A stretch of 40,201 nucleotides of DNA. Source: Actinomycetes bacterium (lineage in GTDB: Bacteria > Actinomycetota > Acidimicrobiia > Acidimicrobiales > Poriferisodalaceae). Positions 33,445-40,201 of the stretch are shown here, piece after piece. How positions within the stretch are numbered: the first letter of the stretch is position 1; each line of letters begins with the position of its first letter. The position numbers and the translations under genes were made by a program. The stretch spans positions 1-40,201 of the forward strand of contig JAAETH010000062.1 of the NCBI GenBank assembly GCA_024228575.1, given 5' to 3'. The notes below the pieces were generated by a model. The model was not told the DNA's origin. It saw only the letters and a program-made list of their open reading frames with translations, and did not search any database.

Positions 33445-34122
33445 TCAGTGGCCGATGTCTTGGTGGCCGGGTGTGATGAGGCCGCTCTCGTACGCGAAGA
33501 CGACGGCTTGGGCACGATCTCGGAGACCGAGCTTGGTGAGGATGTTCGACACATGGCTCTTGACGGTGGCCGCGCCGATGAAGAGGGCCTCGGTTATCTC
33601 GGCGTTGGTGGACCCCTTGGCGAGTTCGGTGAGCACCTCACGTTCGCGATCGGTGAGGGTGTTCAGCCGTCCCTGGATGGCTGAGTCGGTCGCCAGGGTC
33701 TGTGTGAAGCGTCCGATCAGGCGGCGCGTGATGTTGGGATCGAGGAGGGCGCCGCCGTCGGCGACCGTGCGTATTGCCGGGGCGAGATCTTCGGGTGGGA
33801 TGTCCTTGAGGATGAAGCCGCTGGCGCCGGCGAGAAGGGCTTGGTAGACGTACTCGTCAGGGTCGAAGGTGGTCAAGATGATGACCTTGATGGGCCAGTC
33901 GGCCTGTTCGAGGATGGCGGCGGTGGCGGTGAGGCCGTCCATCTCGGGCATGCGGATATCCATGAGGACGACGTCGGGGTGGTGTTGGCGACTGACCTCG
34001 ATGGCTTCGAGGCCGGTGCCTGCTTCTGCCACGACCTCGATGTCGGGCTGGTATTCGAGAACCATTGAAAAGCCGCGACGCACGAGGGCTTGGTCATCGA
34101 CAACAGCGACGCGGATGGTCAT
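33445..34122 (-). CDS. NarL/LuxR-family response regulator
   Basis: A protein of 225 residues that overlaps the kinase gene by four bases (ATGA). The receiver has D9-D10, phospho-acceptor D55 (VVLMDIRMPEMDG), Thr in ILTTFDPDE and Lys in ILKDIP. The LuxR helix-turn-helix follows at about 153-215 (LTDREREVLTELAKGSTNAEI and TVKSHVSNILTKL). It is the last gene of a five-gene minus-strand operon starting with an MFS exporter, so it probably controls that operon or another export system. Confidence 0.93.
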   Translation of the reverse strand: MTIRVAVVDDQALVRRGFSMVLEYQPDIEVVAEAGTGLEAIEVSRQHHPDVVLMDIRMPEMDGLTATAAILEQADWPIKVIILTTFDPDEYVYQALLAGASGFILKDIPPEDLAPAIRTVADGGALLDPNITRRLIGRFTQTLATDSAIQGRLNTLTDREREVLTELAKGSTNAEITEALFIGAATVKSHVSNILTKLGLRDRAQAVVFAYESGLITPGHQDIGH

Positions 34123-35411
34123 GTCGGCTCCGATTCGAGTGGGAGACGGGCGTGGACGCGGTGGCGGTTCCCCGATTGCAGCCCAGTGGTCAGAGTGCCA
34201 CCCAGGTGGGTGACTCGTTCCTGCATACCGGCGATGCCATAGCCGGATTGAGGAAGGCCGGCTGAAATGGTGGTCGTGTCGTCGGCGACGGCGGTGGTGT
34301 TCGTTACCTCTATTACAAGTTCGTCGTGGTCGAGGGCGAGGGTGATATCGACGGTGGGGTTCGGTCCAGCGTGTTTGATGACATTCGTCAGGGATTCTTG
34401 GACGATGCGATAGGTGGAGAGCTCGACCGCCGCTGCGATGTGGTCTGGCAAGTCGGCGATGGTGACGTTGACGTCGGCGCCTGTGTGGAGGAGGTCGTCG
34501 ACGAGTGCCGGGATGTCCGCGAACCCGGGTTGGGGGACGAGGCGGTCGGGATCGGAGACGTCGGGCCTCAGCACGCCGAGGAGGTGGCGGAGCTCGCCGA
34601 GGGCCTGGCGGCCCGCCCCTTCGACGTCGCCCATGGCTTCGATGGCGGCCTCGAGGTCGTGGGGGGCGATGGTTCTTGCGGCACCCGCCTGGATGGTCAT
34701 CATCGAGACCCGGTGGGCGACCACGTCGTGGAGTTCACGGGCGATGCGGGTGCGTTCGTCGGCTACTGCCTGCCGGGCTCTGGTGTGTTGCTCGGCCTCG
34801 AGGCGTACCGCCCGTTCTTGGAGCAGGGCGAGGTAGTCGCCGCGATTGTGTACCCGGCGTCCGACGTACCAGGGCAACACCGCCAAGACGATGGCGGGCA
34901 CGATGTCGACACGTTGGTTGGCGTCGATGATGGTGCCGATGACGTTGACGGCGGCGATGGTGCCGATGGTTGCGAGGCTGTGCCCATGGTCGGTCGCGTA
35001 GCGACCGATGGTGTAGCTGGCGACCACGAGGGCGAGATCGTGGCCATCGCCGTAGCCGGCGAGCGCCCACACGATCATGAGTGCCATCACAACCCCGGCG
35101 ACGACGATGGCATGAGAGCGCCGCCACAAAAGTGTGGTGGCGGCCAGGGCGAGCAGCGCCAACGCGCCGGCGGGCAGGTCTCCGATCGAGGTGAGCGCGA
35201 AGTCCTCGCCGTCGTCGATGGCGCTGGCCGCGACGGCGACGAGTGAGGCGGCGAAGACGGCAGCGGCTAGCACGGTGTCGGTGGTGCGGGGCCAGCGGGC
35301 GAACGGTCCGCTGTAGCGGTGGGGTTCGTCGGGGTCGAACCACGCAGCCATCGAGCGCAGCCGGCTGCCCGCAGGCGGGGCGGTCTTGCGTTTGTGATCG
35401 ATGTCAGCCAT
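34119..35411 (-). CDS. NarL-type sensor histidine kinase
   Basis: A protein of 430 residues from ATG 35411. An in-frame ATG at 35444 is possible but adds no recognisable residues. Membrane helices lie near 46-63, 83-96, 101-119, 126-140, 145-162 and 168-184. The HisKA_3 domain has His228 in ARELHDVVAHRVS. The HATPase domain includes IVQESLTNVIKHA and the GYGIAGMQERVTHLGG end. It has no obvious extracytoplasmic sensor, so it may sense a signal within the membrane, as the antibiotic-sensing kinases linked to exporters do. It lies 42 bases downstream of the ABC permease gene and overlaps the regulator gene. Confidence 0.92.
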   Translation of the reverse strand: MADIDHKRKTAPPAGSRLRSMAAWFDPDEPHRYSGPFARWPRTTDTVLAAAVFAASLVAVAASAIDDGEDFALTSIGDLPAGALALLALAATTLLWRRSHAIVVAGVVMALMIVWALAGYGDGHDLALVVASYTIGRYATDHGHSLATIGTIAAVNVIGTIIDANQRVDIVPAIVLAVLPWYVGRRVHNRGDYLALLQERAVRLEAEQHTRARQAVADERTRIARELHDVVAHRVSMMTIQAGAARTIAPHDLEAAIEAMGDVEGAGRQALGELRHLLGVLRPDVSDPDRLVPQPGFADIPALVDDLLHTGADVNVTIADLPDHIAAAVELSTYRIVQESLTNVIKHAGPNPTVDITLALDHDELVIEVTNTTAVADDTTTISAGLPQSGYGIAGMQERVTHLGGTLTTGLQSGNRHRVHARLPLESEPT

Positions 35412-35453
35412 AACTCGAGGCCACACTAAACCGAGGTCCGACATGGATCACGC

Positions 35454-36200
35454 TCAGGTCACGTCGCGATGTCGAACCGACCAGAGGGCGGCCAGGGCCG
35501 GAACGAGTGCCCACAGCCCGATGGCGATCACCGCCGCGGCCGCGCCGGTGTCGGCCGCAACCCCGGAAGTGACGTTGGCGAGGGTGTTCGGTATCCACGG
35601 CGCAGTGCCGCTGGCGAGTTGGACGACAAGTGGTGGTGCGATCATGAGAATCAGTACAACTCCGGTGACAGCACCACCGGTGTTGCGCACGACGGTGCCG
35701 ATACCGGCTCCGAGGACAGCGCCTGCGGCACCCGCCCATCCCGATGCGACGATGATCCTGGCGACGTCGCCGGCCGACATCATGAAGCCGTGCTCGGTTG
35801 TTGGGAGTGCCAGGGCAACGGCGATGATGGTGAGCGCCGCCCCGGCCAGACCGAGGACGGCGCCGCCGCCACAGATCGCCGTGAACTGTGCCCGCAGGGC
35901 CCTGCCCCTGACGGGGGTGTTGAGATAGGTGGCGATGATCGTGTTGTTGGCGTACTCGCGAGCGGCAGCGATGGCGCCGAACAGGCCGGCGATCATCAGG
36001 GAGTTGGCCGCGAATGCAGTGAGCGATTGCTGATCAGCGCCCGTTGAGATGAAGGTCTTCGACCCGTCCATGTCGGTGCCGATGGCAACGGCGATCCCGT
36101 TGGTGACGGCGAGGACGATGAGCACGGCGCCGAAGGTCAGAGGCATACGGGTTGTGGTGAGCTTGCGCAGTTCGCTGCGCACCAGGTTGACGGAGGTCAT
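35454..36200 (-). CDS. ABC transporter permease (ABC-2 type)
   Basis: A protein of 248 residues whose start ATG overlaps the stop of the ATPase gene by four bases. Six membrane segments are visible. The first loop contains ISTGADQQSL, and the helix SLMIAGLFGAIAAAREYANNTIIATYL is typical of the drug/lipid export permeases of this type. It forms a transporter with the ATPase encoded just before it. The export substrate is unknown, but the neighbouring MFS exporter and two-component system suggest a toxic compound. Confidence 0.87.
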   Translation of the reverse strand: MTSVNLVRSELRKLTTTRMPLTFGAVLIVLAVTNGIAVAIGTDMDGSKTFISTGADQQSLTAFAANSLMIAGLFGAIAAAREYANNTIIATYLNTPVRGRALRAQFTAICGGGAVLGLAGAALTIIAVALALPTTEHGFMMSAGDVARIIVASGWAGAAGAVLGAGIGTVVRNTGGAVTGVVLILMIAPPLVVQLASGTAPWIPNTLANVTSGVAADTGAAAAVIAIGLWALVPALAALWSVRHRDVT

Positions 36201-37120
36201 GATGGGAAACCCTTCTGGGCGTTGTCGGTTGGGGTTGTCAGGGCGAAGAAGACGTCCTCGAGAGACCCGGCCTGGGCGGACAGCTCGTGGAGGGCGATGC
36301 CTGCCGCGAGAGCGGTGTCGCCGATCTGGTCGAGGTCGAGTCCGGTGACGAGGAGGGTGTCTGGTCCTGCCGTTTCGATCCGGGCACCAGCGGTCGTCAG
36401 GTGTTGGGAGAGAACCTGGGGGGACGGGGTGCGGACACGAGCCGAGCTCGCGGTGAGTTCGGCGATGGTCCCTGCCGTGACCAGCCGGCCCCCGTCGATG
36501 ACGACCACGTCATCCACCAGATGCTCGACCTCGGTGAGGAGGTGGCTGGAAACCAACACTGTGTGACCGCGCGAGGCTCGAACGCGCAGCAGCTCTCGCA
36601 ACTCGCGGATGCCCTGGGGATCGAGTCCGTTTGCCGGCTCGTCGAGTACGAGCACGGGGGGATCGGTCAACAATGCGCCGGCCAGCGAGAGTCGCTGCTT
36701 CATGCCGAGCGAATAGGTTCCGACCCGACGATGTGCAGCTTCGGGGCGCAGCCCAACCGCGGCGAGGGTCTCGTCGACGCGGCCGAGGGGCTGGTTGGTG
36801 GCCTGGGCCAGGATTCGAAGGTGGTTGCGGCCCGAGCGGCCGGGATGGAAGGCGTTGGGTTCGAGCACGACTCCGACGGTGCCCGCAGGGTCGGAGAGGT
36901 CGCGATAGCGGCATCCGCCGATGTTGGCGGTTCCGCTGTCTGCGGCGGCCAGGTCGAGCAGGACCTTCATGGTCGTGGACTTGCCCGATCCATTGGGTCC
37001 GAGGAACCCTGTGATGCGGCCGGGCTCGACGGCGAAGGTGAGGTCCTCGACGACTGCTTGGTTGTCGTACCGCTTGGTGATGTTGTCGATGACGAGCCGG
37101 TATTTGTGGTCGGTGGTCAT
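36197..37120 (-). CDS. ABC transporter ATP-binding protein
   Basis: A protein of 307 residues from ATG 37120, with AAGGAG 8 bases upstream. An ATG at 37261 in frame would overlap the MFS gene more deeply and adds no family residues. Walker A GPNGSGKST is at 41-49, the signature YSLGMKQRL lies near 140 and the Walker B VLVLDEPANGLDP near 160. The C-terminal part after 220 is typical of export ATPases of the DrrA/CcmA group. It uses ATP to drive the permease encoded next to it. Overlaps of ATGA type with both neighbours show tight co-translation in the operon. Confidence 0.93.
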   Translation of the reverse strand: MTTDHKYRLVIDNITKRYDNQAVVEDLTFAVEPGRITGFLGPNGSGKSTTMKVLLDLAAADSGTANIGGCRYRDLSDPAGTVGVVLEPNAFHPGRSGRNHLRILAQATNQPLGRVDETLAAVGLRPEAAHRRVGTYSLGMKQRLSLAGALLTDPPVLVLDEPANGLDPQGIRELRELLRVRASRGHTVLVSSHLLTEVEHLVDDVVVIDGGRLVTAGTIAELTASSARVRTPSPQVLSQHLTTAGARIETAGPDTLLVTGLDLDQIGDTALAAGIALHELSAQAGSLEDVFFALTTPTDNAQKGFPS

Positions 37121-38454
37121 GTGTTTGGCTCCTTGTGGTGGGCGGGGTCTGGCTGGGTCAAGCTGGCGGTGAAGGTCCCGAAGCCCGGTTGTGCGGCGGC
37201 CCAGGCGGTGGTGGCCAGGACGAGACAGCCCGACAGCGCGAACAGGGCATCGAGGTTCCATCGACTGACCGCTCCCGCTGCAGCCTGTGACACCGACACC
37301 AGACCGAGGCTGGAGAAGGTGATCAGGCTGACGGTTCGACCGAGAATCTCGTGGGGTGTGCGGGCTTGGATCCAGGTGAACAAGGTGATGGCGAGGTAGC
37401 CGTTGCCTGCTCCGAGCCCGGTGAGCAGGACGGCATCGATGCCCAGCTGGGCCACCACGCTGAGCGAAGCGATGACAACGCCGTAGCAGGTGAGCACACC
37501 TACCACGATTGCGCCCATCGTCCTACCGGACGGGGGTCGGGTCGCTGCTGCCAGGGCGTATCCGGCGAGGTTCCCGACAGCGAAGGCCCCCATCAACACA
37601 CCGAAGGCCATGGCTCCAGCGGCGAGCCGATGGTGGGCCAGCAGCGGGATCCCGACCAGCAGTGGCCCCACAGCGAACAGGTTCACTGCGGCCAGAACGC
37701 AGAACACGAAACGCATGGCGTCGTCGTCTCTGAGGCGGTTGATCCCCTCGCGGATCGACGCCCCCAAACCGTCCGGCTGGGTCGTCATGGGATGGGTGTG
37801 TGTGGGGCGCATCACGATGAACGTGACCGCCGAGGCAGCGAACGTGGCGGCATCGATGGCGAAGGCAAGCCCGACACCACGATTGGAGCTCGAATAGCTG
37901 GCGATCACCGCACCGGCCAGCGTGGGACCGACGAAACCGGTGAGCTGGGTGACACCCATGATGACGCCGTTGCCTGCTTGGAGATCGTCGCGTCGCACCA
38001 ACATCGGGACGATGCTGTTCCCGGCGGGGATGGCGAACCCGGCGATCAAGCCGAAGCCGAGGGCAAAGCCGTACAAGATCCACATCTGGGCCGCCCCGAC
38101 CAGCACGATCGCAGCCATTGCAGCGGTGAGGATTCCTCTGGCGATATCGGAGATGAGCATCACCCGGCGGGGCGAGATCCGGTCGGTGACCGCACCGCCG
38201 ATGAGCATGAGGATGGCGCGCGGGAATCCCTCGAGGGCCAGCACGAGACCCAACGCAAGCGGGTCGTCGCTCAGCTGAAGCGCAAGCCACGGGGTGGCGA
38301 TGAGGGCGAACTGATCGCCGAGCAACGATGTCGACGCTCCGCCCAGCAACAACCGGAAGTCACGCAGCGAAAGGACTCGCCGTAGCGATTGGCCGCTCGG
38401 CGGCGCTGTTGGGATCCCCGGGTCCTGTGGCGTGGGGAGATCGGTTGTGGTCAT
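37117..38454 (-). CDS. MFS exporter (enterobactin/macrolide-type)
   Basis: A protein of 445 residues from ATG 38454, preceded by AGAAGG at 10 bases. An ATG at 38502 in frame is possible but poorly placed. About twelve membrane segments are visible. It begins with FRLLLGGASTSLLGDQFALIATPWLALQ, which is typical of the EntS/MFS-3 group. The TDRISPRRVM loop is the classic MFS A motif, in modified form. It likely exports a small toxic or siderophore-like compound using the proton gradient. It is the first gene of the operon with ABC transporter and two-component system, with its stop codon overlapping the ATPase start. Confidence 0.9.
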   Translation of the reverse strand: MTTTDLPTPQDPGIPTAPPSGQSLRRVLSLRDFRLLLGGASTSLLGDQFALIATPWLALQLSDDPLALGLVLALEGFPRAILMLIGGAVTDRISPRRVMLISDIARGILTAAMAAIVLVGAAQMWILYGFALGFGLIAGFAIPAGNSIVPMLVRRDDLQAGNGVIMGVTQLTGFVGPTLAGAVIASYSSSNRGVGLAFAIDAATFAASAVTFIVMRPTHTHPMTTQPDGLGASIREGINRLRDDDAMRFVFCVLAAVNLFAVGPLLVGIPLLAHHRLAAGAMAFGVLMGAFAVGNLAGYALAAATRPPSGRTMGAIVVGVLTCYGVVIASLSVVAQLGIDAVLLTGLGAGNGYLAITLFTWIQARTPHEILGRTVSLITFSSLGLVSVSQAAAGAVSRWNLDALFALSGCLVLATTAWAAAQPGFGTFTASLTQPDPAHHKEPNT

Positions 38455-38614
38455 CGGGTGGGTGCCTTCTCGTCGGTGTATCCACCAAACCTCAGCGGCC
38501 ACAAGAGAGCACCCCGCTGCCAGCGGATCCGGGGTCCCCCTGGCGATGGGTTCTCGACGGAATCGAACCCACCGCGCGGCGGGGCCACGACGATCACACT
38601 GCTACGGTCTGGCG
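38455..38614. promoter_or_regulatory. Divergent region between MFS operon and secreted protein, with an 11-bp inverted repeat
   Basis: The arms GCGATGGGTTC (38543-38553) and GAACCCACCGC (38565-38575) pair at 10 of 11 positions around an 11-base spacer. Smaller repeats lie around 38510-38540 (for example GGGGTCCCC). If the MFS transcript starts near 38600, the structure would be in its leader. It could also be an operator. It resembles a tRNA T-arm only by chance, since no other tRNA arms fit. Confidence 0.4.
38603..38608 (+). promoter_or_regulatory. Putative -10 box of the leaderless secreted protein gene
   Basis: TACGGT ends 6 bases before the ATG at 38615, with no ribosome binding site between. 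This is the same hexamer and spacing as at 22954-22959. Confidence 0.5.
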
Positions 38615-40201
38615 ATGATGAGTAGGTGGCGCGTGCCCGTCATCGTGTGGGTCACCGTGGCTGTTGCGATCGGGAGTTCGACGGGCGAGGCGCTATCGCA
38701 GGCACCGTCGCCGGGCATGAGTCGCGGAGTGCTCGAACTCGTTTCCGTCGACGATGAGGGTGAACAGCCCTTCTACGTGGTGCGCACCGGAGCTGCCTTG
38801 AGCCCCTCGGGCCGGTACGTGGCGTTCACGACCGGGGGGCGAGGAATCCACGGTGTGCCGACTGTCGAACACGTCCTCGTGCGCGACCTCGAAAGCGGAG
38901 ATGCATGGACGGTTCGGTCGGAGGAGTCACAGGTCTTCATGCGCGTCGAGGCTGTGACCGATGACGGAATGGTGCTGGTCAGCACAACGGCTCCGCTGGT
39001 GTCCGAGGACGAGGTCCACTCTCCAGACGATCTCTACGCCATCGGTCGAGATGGAACCATCACCTGGTTGACCCAGACCTCAGAGACCGTAGGGCCTCCA
39101 CATGCTGTGTCGCTGTCTGGGGATGTCGAGGTGCTGGCCGAAGGAGATCCGGAGCAGCTGGTTGTTCGATCGGGCGATGCACGCTCGGTTCTCAGTGGTG
39201 CCGCCGCGGCGTCATGCTTAAGACAGTGGTGCACGGTCAATCTCGTTGCCGACGGTTCGGTCGCAGTGCTCAACCTCCGATCGTCTTTCGGGCAAACGAA
39301 GCCACACCTCGTGCAGCTCCCCACCGATCTGTCCGGGCTGGACAGGGTCCATGTCGGGCCTTCGTGGGGCGGAGAACAGGCCCCGACCGGTGGTCGGTTC
39401 GTCGCATCGGTGGAAAGCATGCCCGAACACTCGATTACCTTGACCGACCAGCAGACCGGAGTTGTCACGACCGCCGCGACGGGTGGTCCGGCGGTTGTCA
39501 ACGACGTGAGCGAGGACGGTCAGTTCGTCCTCGTGACTGTCGATGCTGGCACAGGGCATTCGCAGGTCCAGCTGATCGATGTTGGCAGCGGTGAAGTCGA
39601 GGTTGTGGCGACCAACAACCTTGCTGAGGGTCTCGCCATTTCCGACCTGGGATCGGCGGTCATGTGGGGTGATCAGTCAGAGGCCAACAGCCGGTTGTTC
39701 CTCCAGAGGTACGACCATCGCTGCGACGTGGTCGCCGGCGAGCGAAGGGTCGGCGTCGAGATGACGTTGTGTGCGTCTGGGCGAGTTGTCGCGTCGATCG
39801 AGGGACAACCTCGGGGCTCGGCTTCGTGGCAGGCCCCGCGTGGCGGTGTCGAGGTCCTTGTCGACGGCCGTGGTTGGCATGTTGCGGGCCCCGACGGCTA
39901 CATCCTCCCTCACGGTGGGTCGGACGAGTTCGTCGGAGTCGGGGGTCTGGACCTGGTCGAGCCAATCGTCGATCTGATCGGCGACGTTTCATCGGGCAGC
40001 GTTTGGCAGGTCGCGGCCGACGGTGGTGTGTTCACCCTCGGAGACAGCAGATTCTTTGGATCAGCTGGGGCAATCGCCCTCGTTGAACCGATAGTCGCGG
40101 CGATGGCAATGCCCGGCCAGGATGGCTACTGGCTGGTCGCTTCTGACGGTGGTGTCTTCACCTTTGGTTCCGCCAGATTCCTCGGATCGATGGGGGGCGT
40201 G
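38615..40201 (+). CDS. Secreted beta-propeller-like protein with DGGVFTFG repeats, 3' end outside the window
   Basis: The frame is open for 529 codons to the window end. ATG 38615 or the next codon ATG 38618 could start it. Residues 1-30 form a signal peptide (basic MSRWR, hydrophobic VPVIVWVTVAVAIG, then SSTGEALSQA). From about residue 50 it has WD40/TolB-like repeated strands, such as LSPSGRYVAFTTGG, VTDDGMVLVS and VSEDGQFVLVTVD. From W421 onward a 42-43-residue repeat follows, with one worn and two clear copies of a W-x-V-A-x-D-G-G-V-F-T-x-G unit. The function is not known. Such repeats occur in large extracellular actinobacterial proteins and suggest a cell-surface or adhesion role. Confidence 0.85.
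   Translation, partial: MMSRWRVPVIVWVTVAVAIGSSTGEALSQAPSPGMSRGVLELVSVDDEGEQPFYVVRTGAALSPSGRYVAFTTGGRGIHGVPTVEHVLVRDLESGDAWTVRSEESQVFMRVEAVTDDGMVLVSTTAPLVSEDEVHSPDDLYAIGRDGTITWLTQTSETVGPPHAVSLSGDVEVLAEGDPEQLVVRSGDARSVLSGAAAASCLRQWCTVNLVADGSVAVLNLRSSFGQTKPHLVQLPTDLSGLDRVHVGPSWGGEQAPTGGRFVASVESMPEHSITLTDQQTGVVTTAATGGPAVVNDVSEDGQFVLVTVDAGTGHSQVQLIDVGSGEVEVVATNNLAEGLAISDLGSAVMWGDQSEANSRLFLQRYDHRCDVVAGERRVGVEMTLCASGRVVASIEGQPRGSASWQAPRGGVEVLVDGRGWHVAGPDGYILPHGGSDEFVGVGGLDLVEPIVDLIGDVSSGSVWQVAADGGVFTLGDSRFFGSAGAIALVEPIVAAMAMPGQDGYWLVASDGGVFTFGSARFLGSMGGV
39875..40201 (+). repeat. Tandem coding repeat (about 126-129 bp per unit)
   Basis: The repeat begins at Trp421, Trp464 and Trp506 of the secreted protein. 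The first copy is divergent (WHVAGPDGYILPHGG), while the next two share V-A-x-D-G-G-V-F-T-x-G and the RFFGSAG/RFLGSMG end. The spacing is 43 then 42 residues. More copies probably follow beyond the window. Confidence 0.7.

Noticed and set aside
38543-38580. Possible tRNA because the minus strand reads GGTTCGATTCC
   Set aside because: The bases around it do not form a T-stem, and no acceptor, D or anticodon arms could be placed. The match is explained by the inverted repeat.

Overview
The window looks like a chromosomal segment of a high-GC actinobacterium. The most likely group is Acidimicrobiia (Ilumatobacter-like), inferred from base composition, frequent GTG starts, several leaderless-type starts (a TANNNT -10 box ending 6-7 bases before the start codon) and a secreted protein with DGGVFTFG repeats. 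This is a judgement from gene style, not a database result. No rRNA, tRNA, CRISPR array or insertion sequence could be supported.

Layout. 1-6.6 kb: the 5' part of a sulfatase, a CotH-kinase-like lipoprotein, a DUF418 membrane protein, a NarL-type two-component pair, then a scarred stretch with a 93-bp purine nucleoside phosphorylase remnant and an alpha/beta hydrolase that lacks its C-terminus. 6.5-9.9 kb (minus): an M23 lipoprotein peptidase and a polysaccharide polymerase/chain-length pair. 10.1-15.8 kb (minus): a signalling operon of a NIT-HAMP hybrid kinase with three receiver domains, a CheR-type methyltransferase and a receiver-kinase protein. 16-24.4 kb: purine nucleoside phosphorylase, then a PAS-AraC regulator divergent from an NADH:flavin oxidoreductase/MttB-like methyltransferase operon, an adenylate-forming CoA ligase, an enoyl-CoA hydratase and a VOC protein. 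24.4-30 kb: arsenite methyltransferase with a likely metalloregulator operator, a second PAS-AraC regulator divergent from bifunctional putA, and a MaoC-like dehydratase. 30.2-32.7 kb: an NAD salvage operon nadR-pnuC-nrtR with a perfect NrtR-type palindrome over its promoter. 32.9-33.4 kb: a broken AraC gene. 33.4-38.5 kb (minus): a five-gene operon of MFS exporter, ABC ATPase, ABC permease, histidine kinase and response regulator. 38.6 kb to the end: a secreted repeat protein that runs off the window.

How the genes fit together. The most interesting part is 16.9-29.5 kb. Two paralogous PAS-AraC regulators each sit divergent from a catabolic operon, one encoding an MttB homologue without pyrrolysine plus a demethylase-like flavin oxidoreductase, the other PutA. 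Both intergenic regions carry the same inverted TCTTGT...ACAAGA elements, with centres about 21 and 43 bp apart. This suggests one regulatory logic linking demethylation of a quaternary amine (proline betaine would be the simplest substrate, since its demethylation gives proline) to proline oxidation. The substrate is inferred, not shown. A second clear regulatory story is NrtR control of nicotinamide riboside salvage. Several tail-to-tail gene pairs are separated by short hairpins that contain a stop codon.
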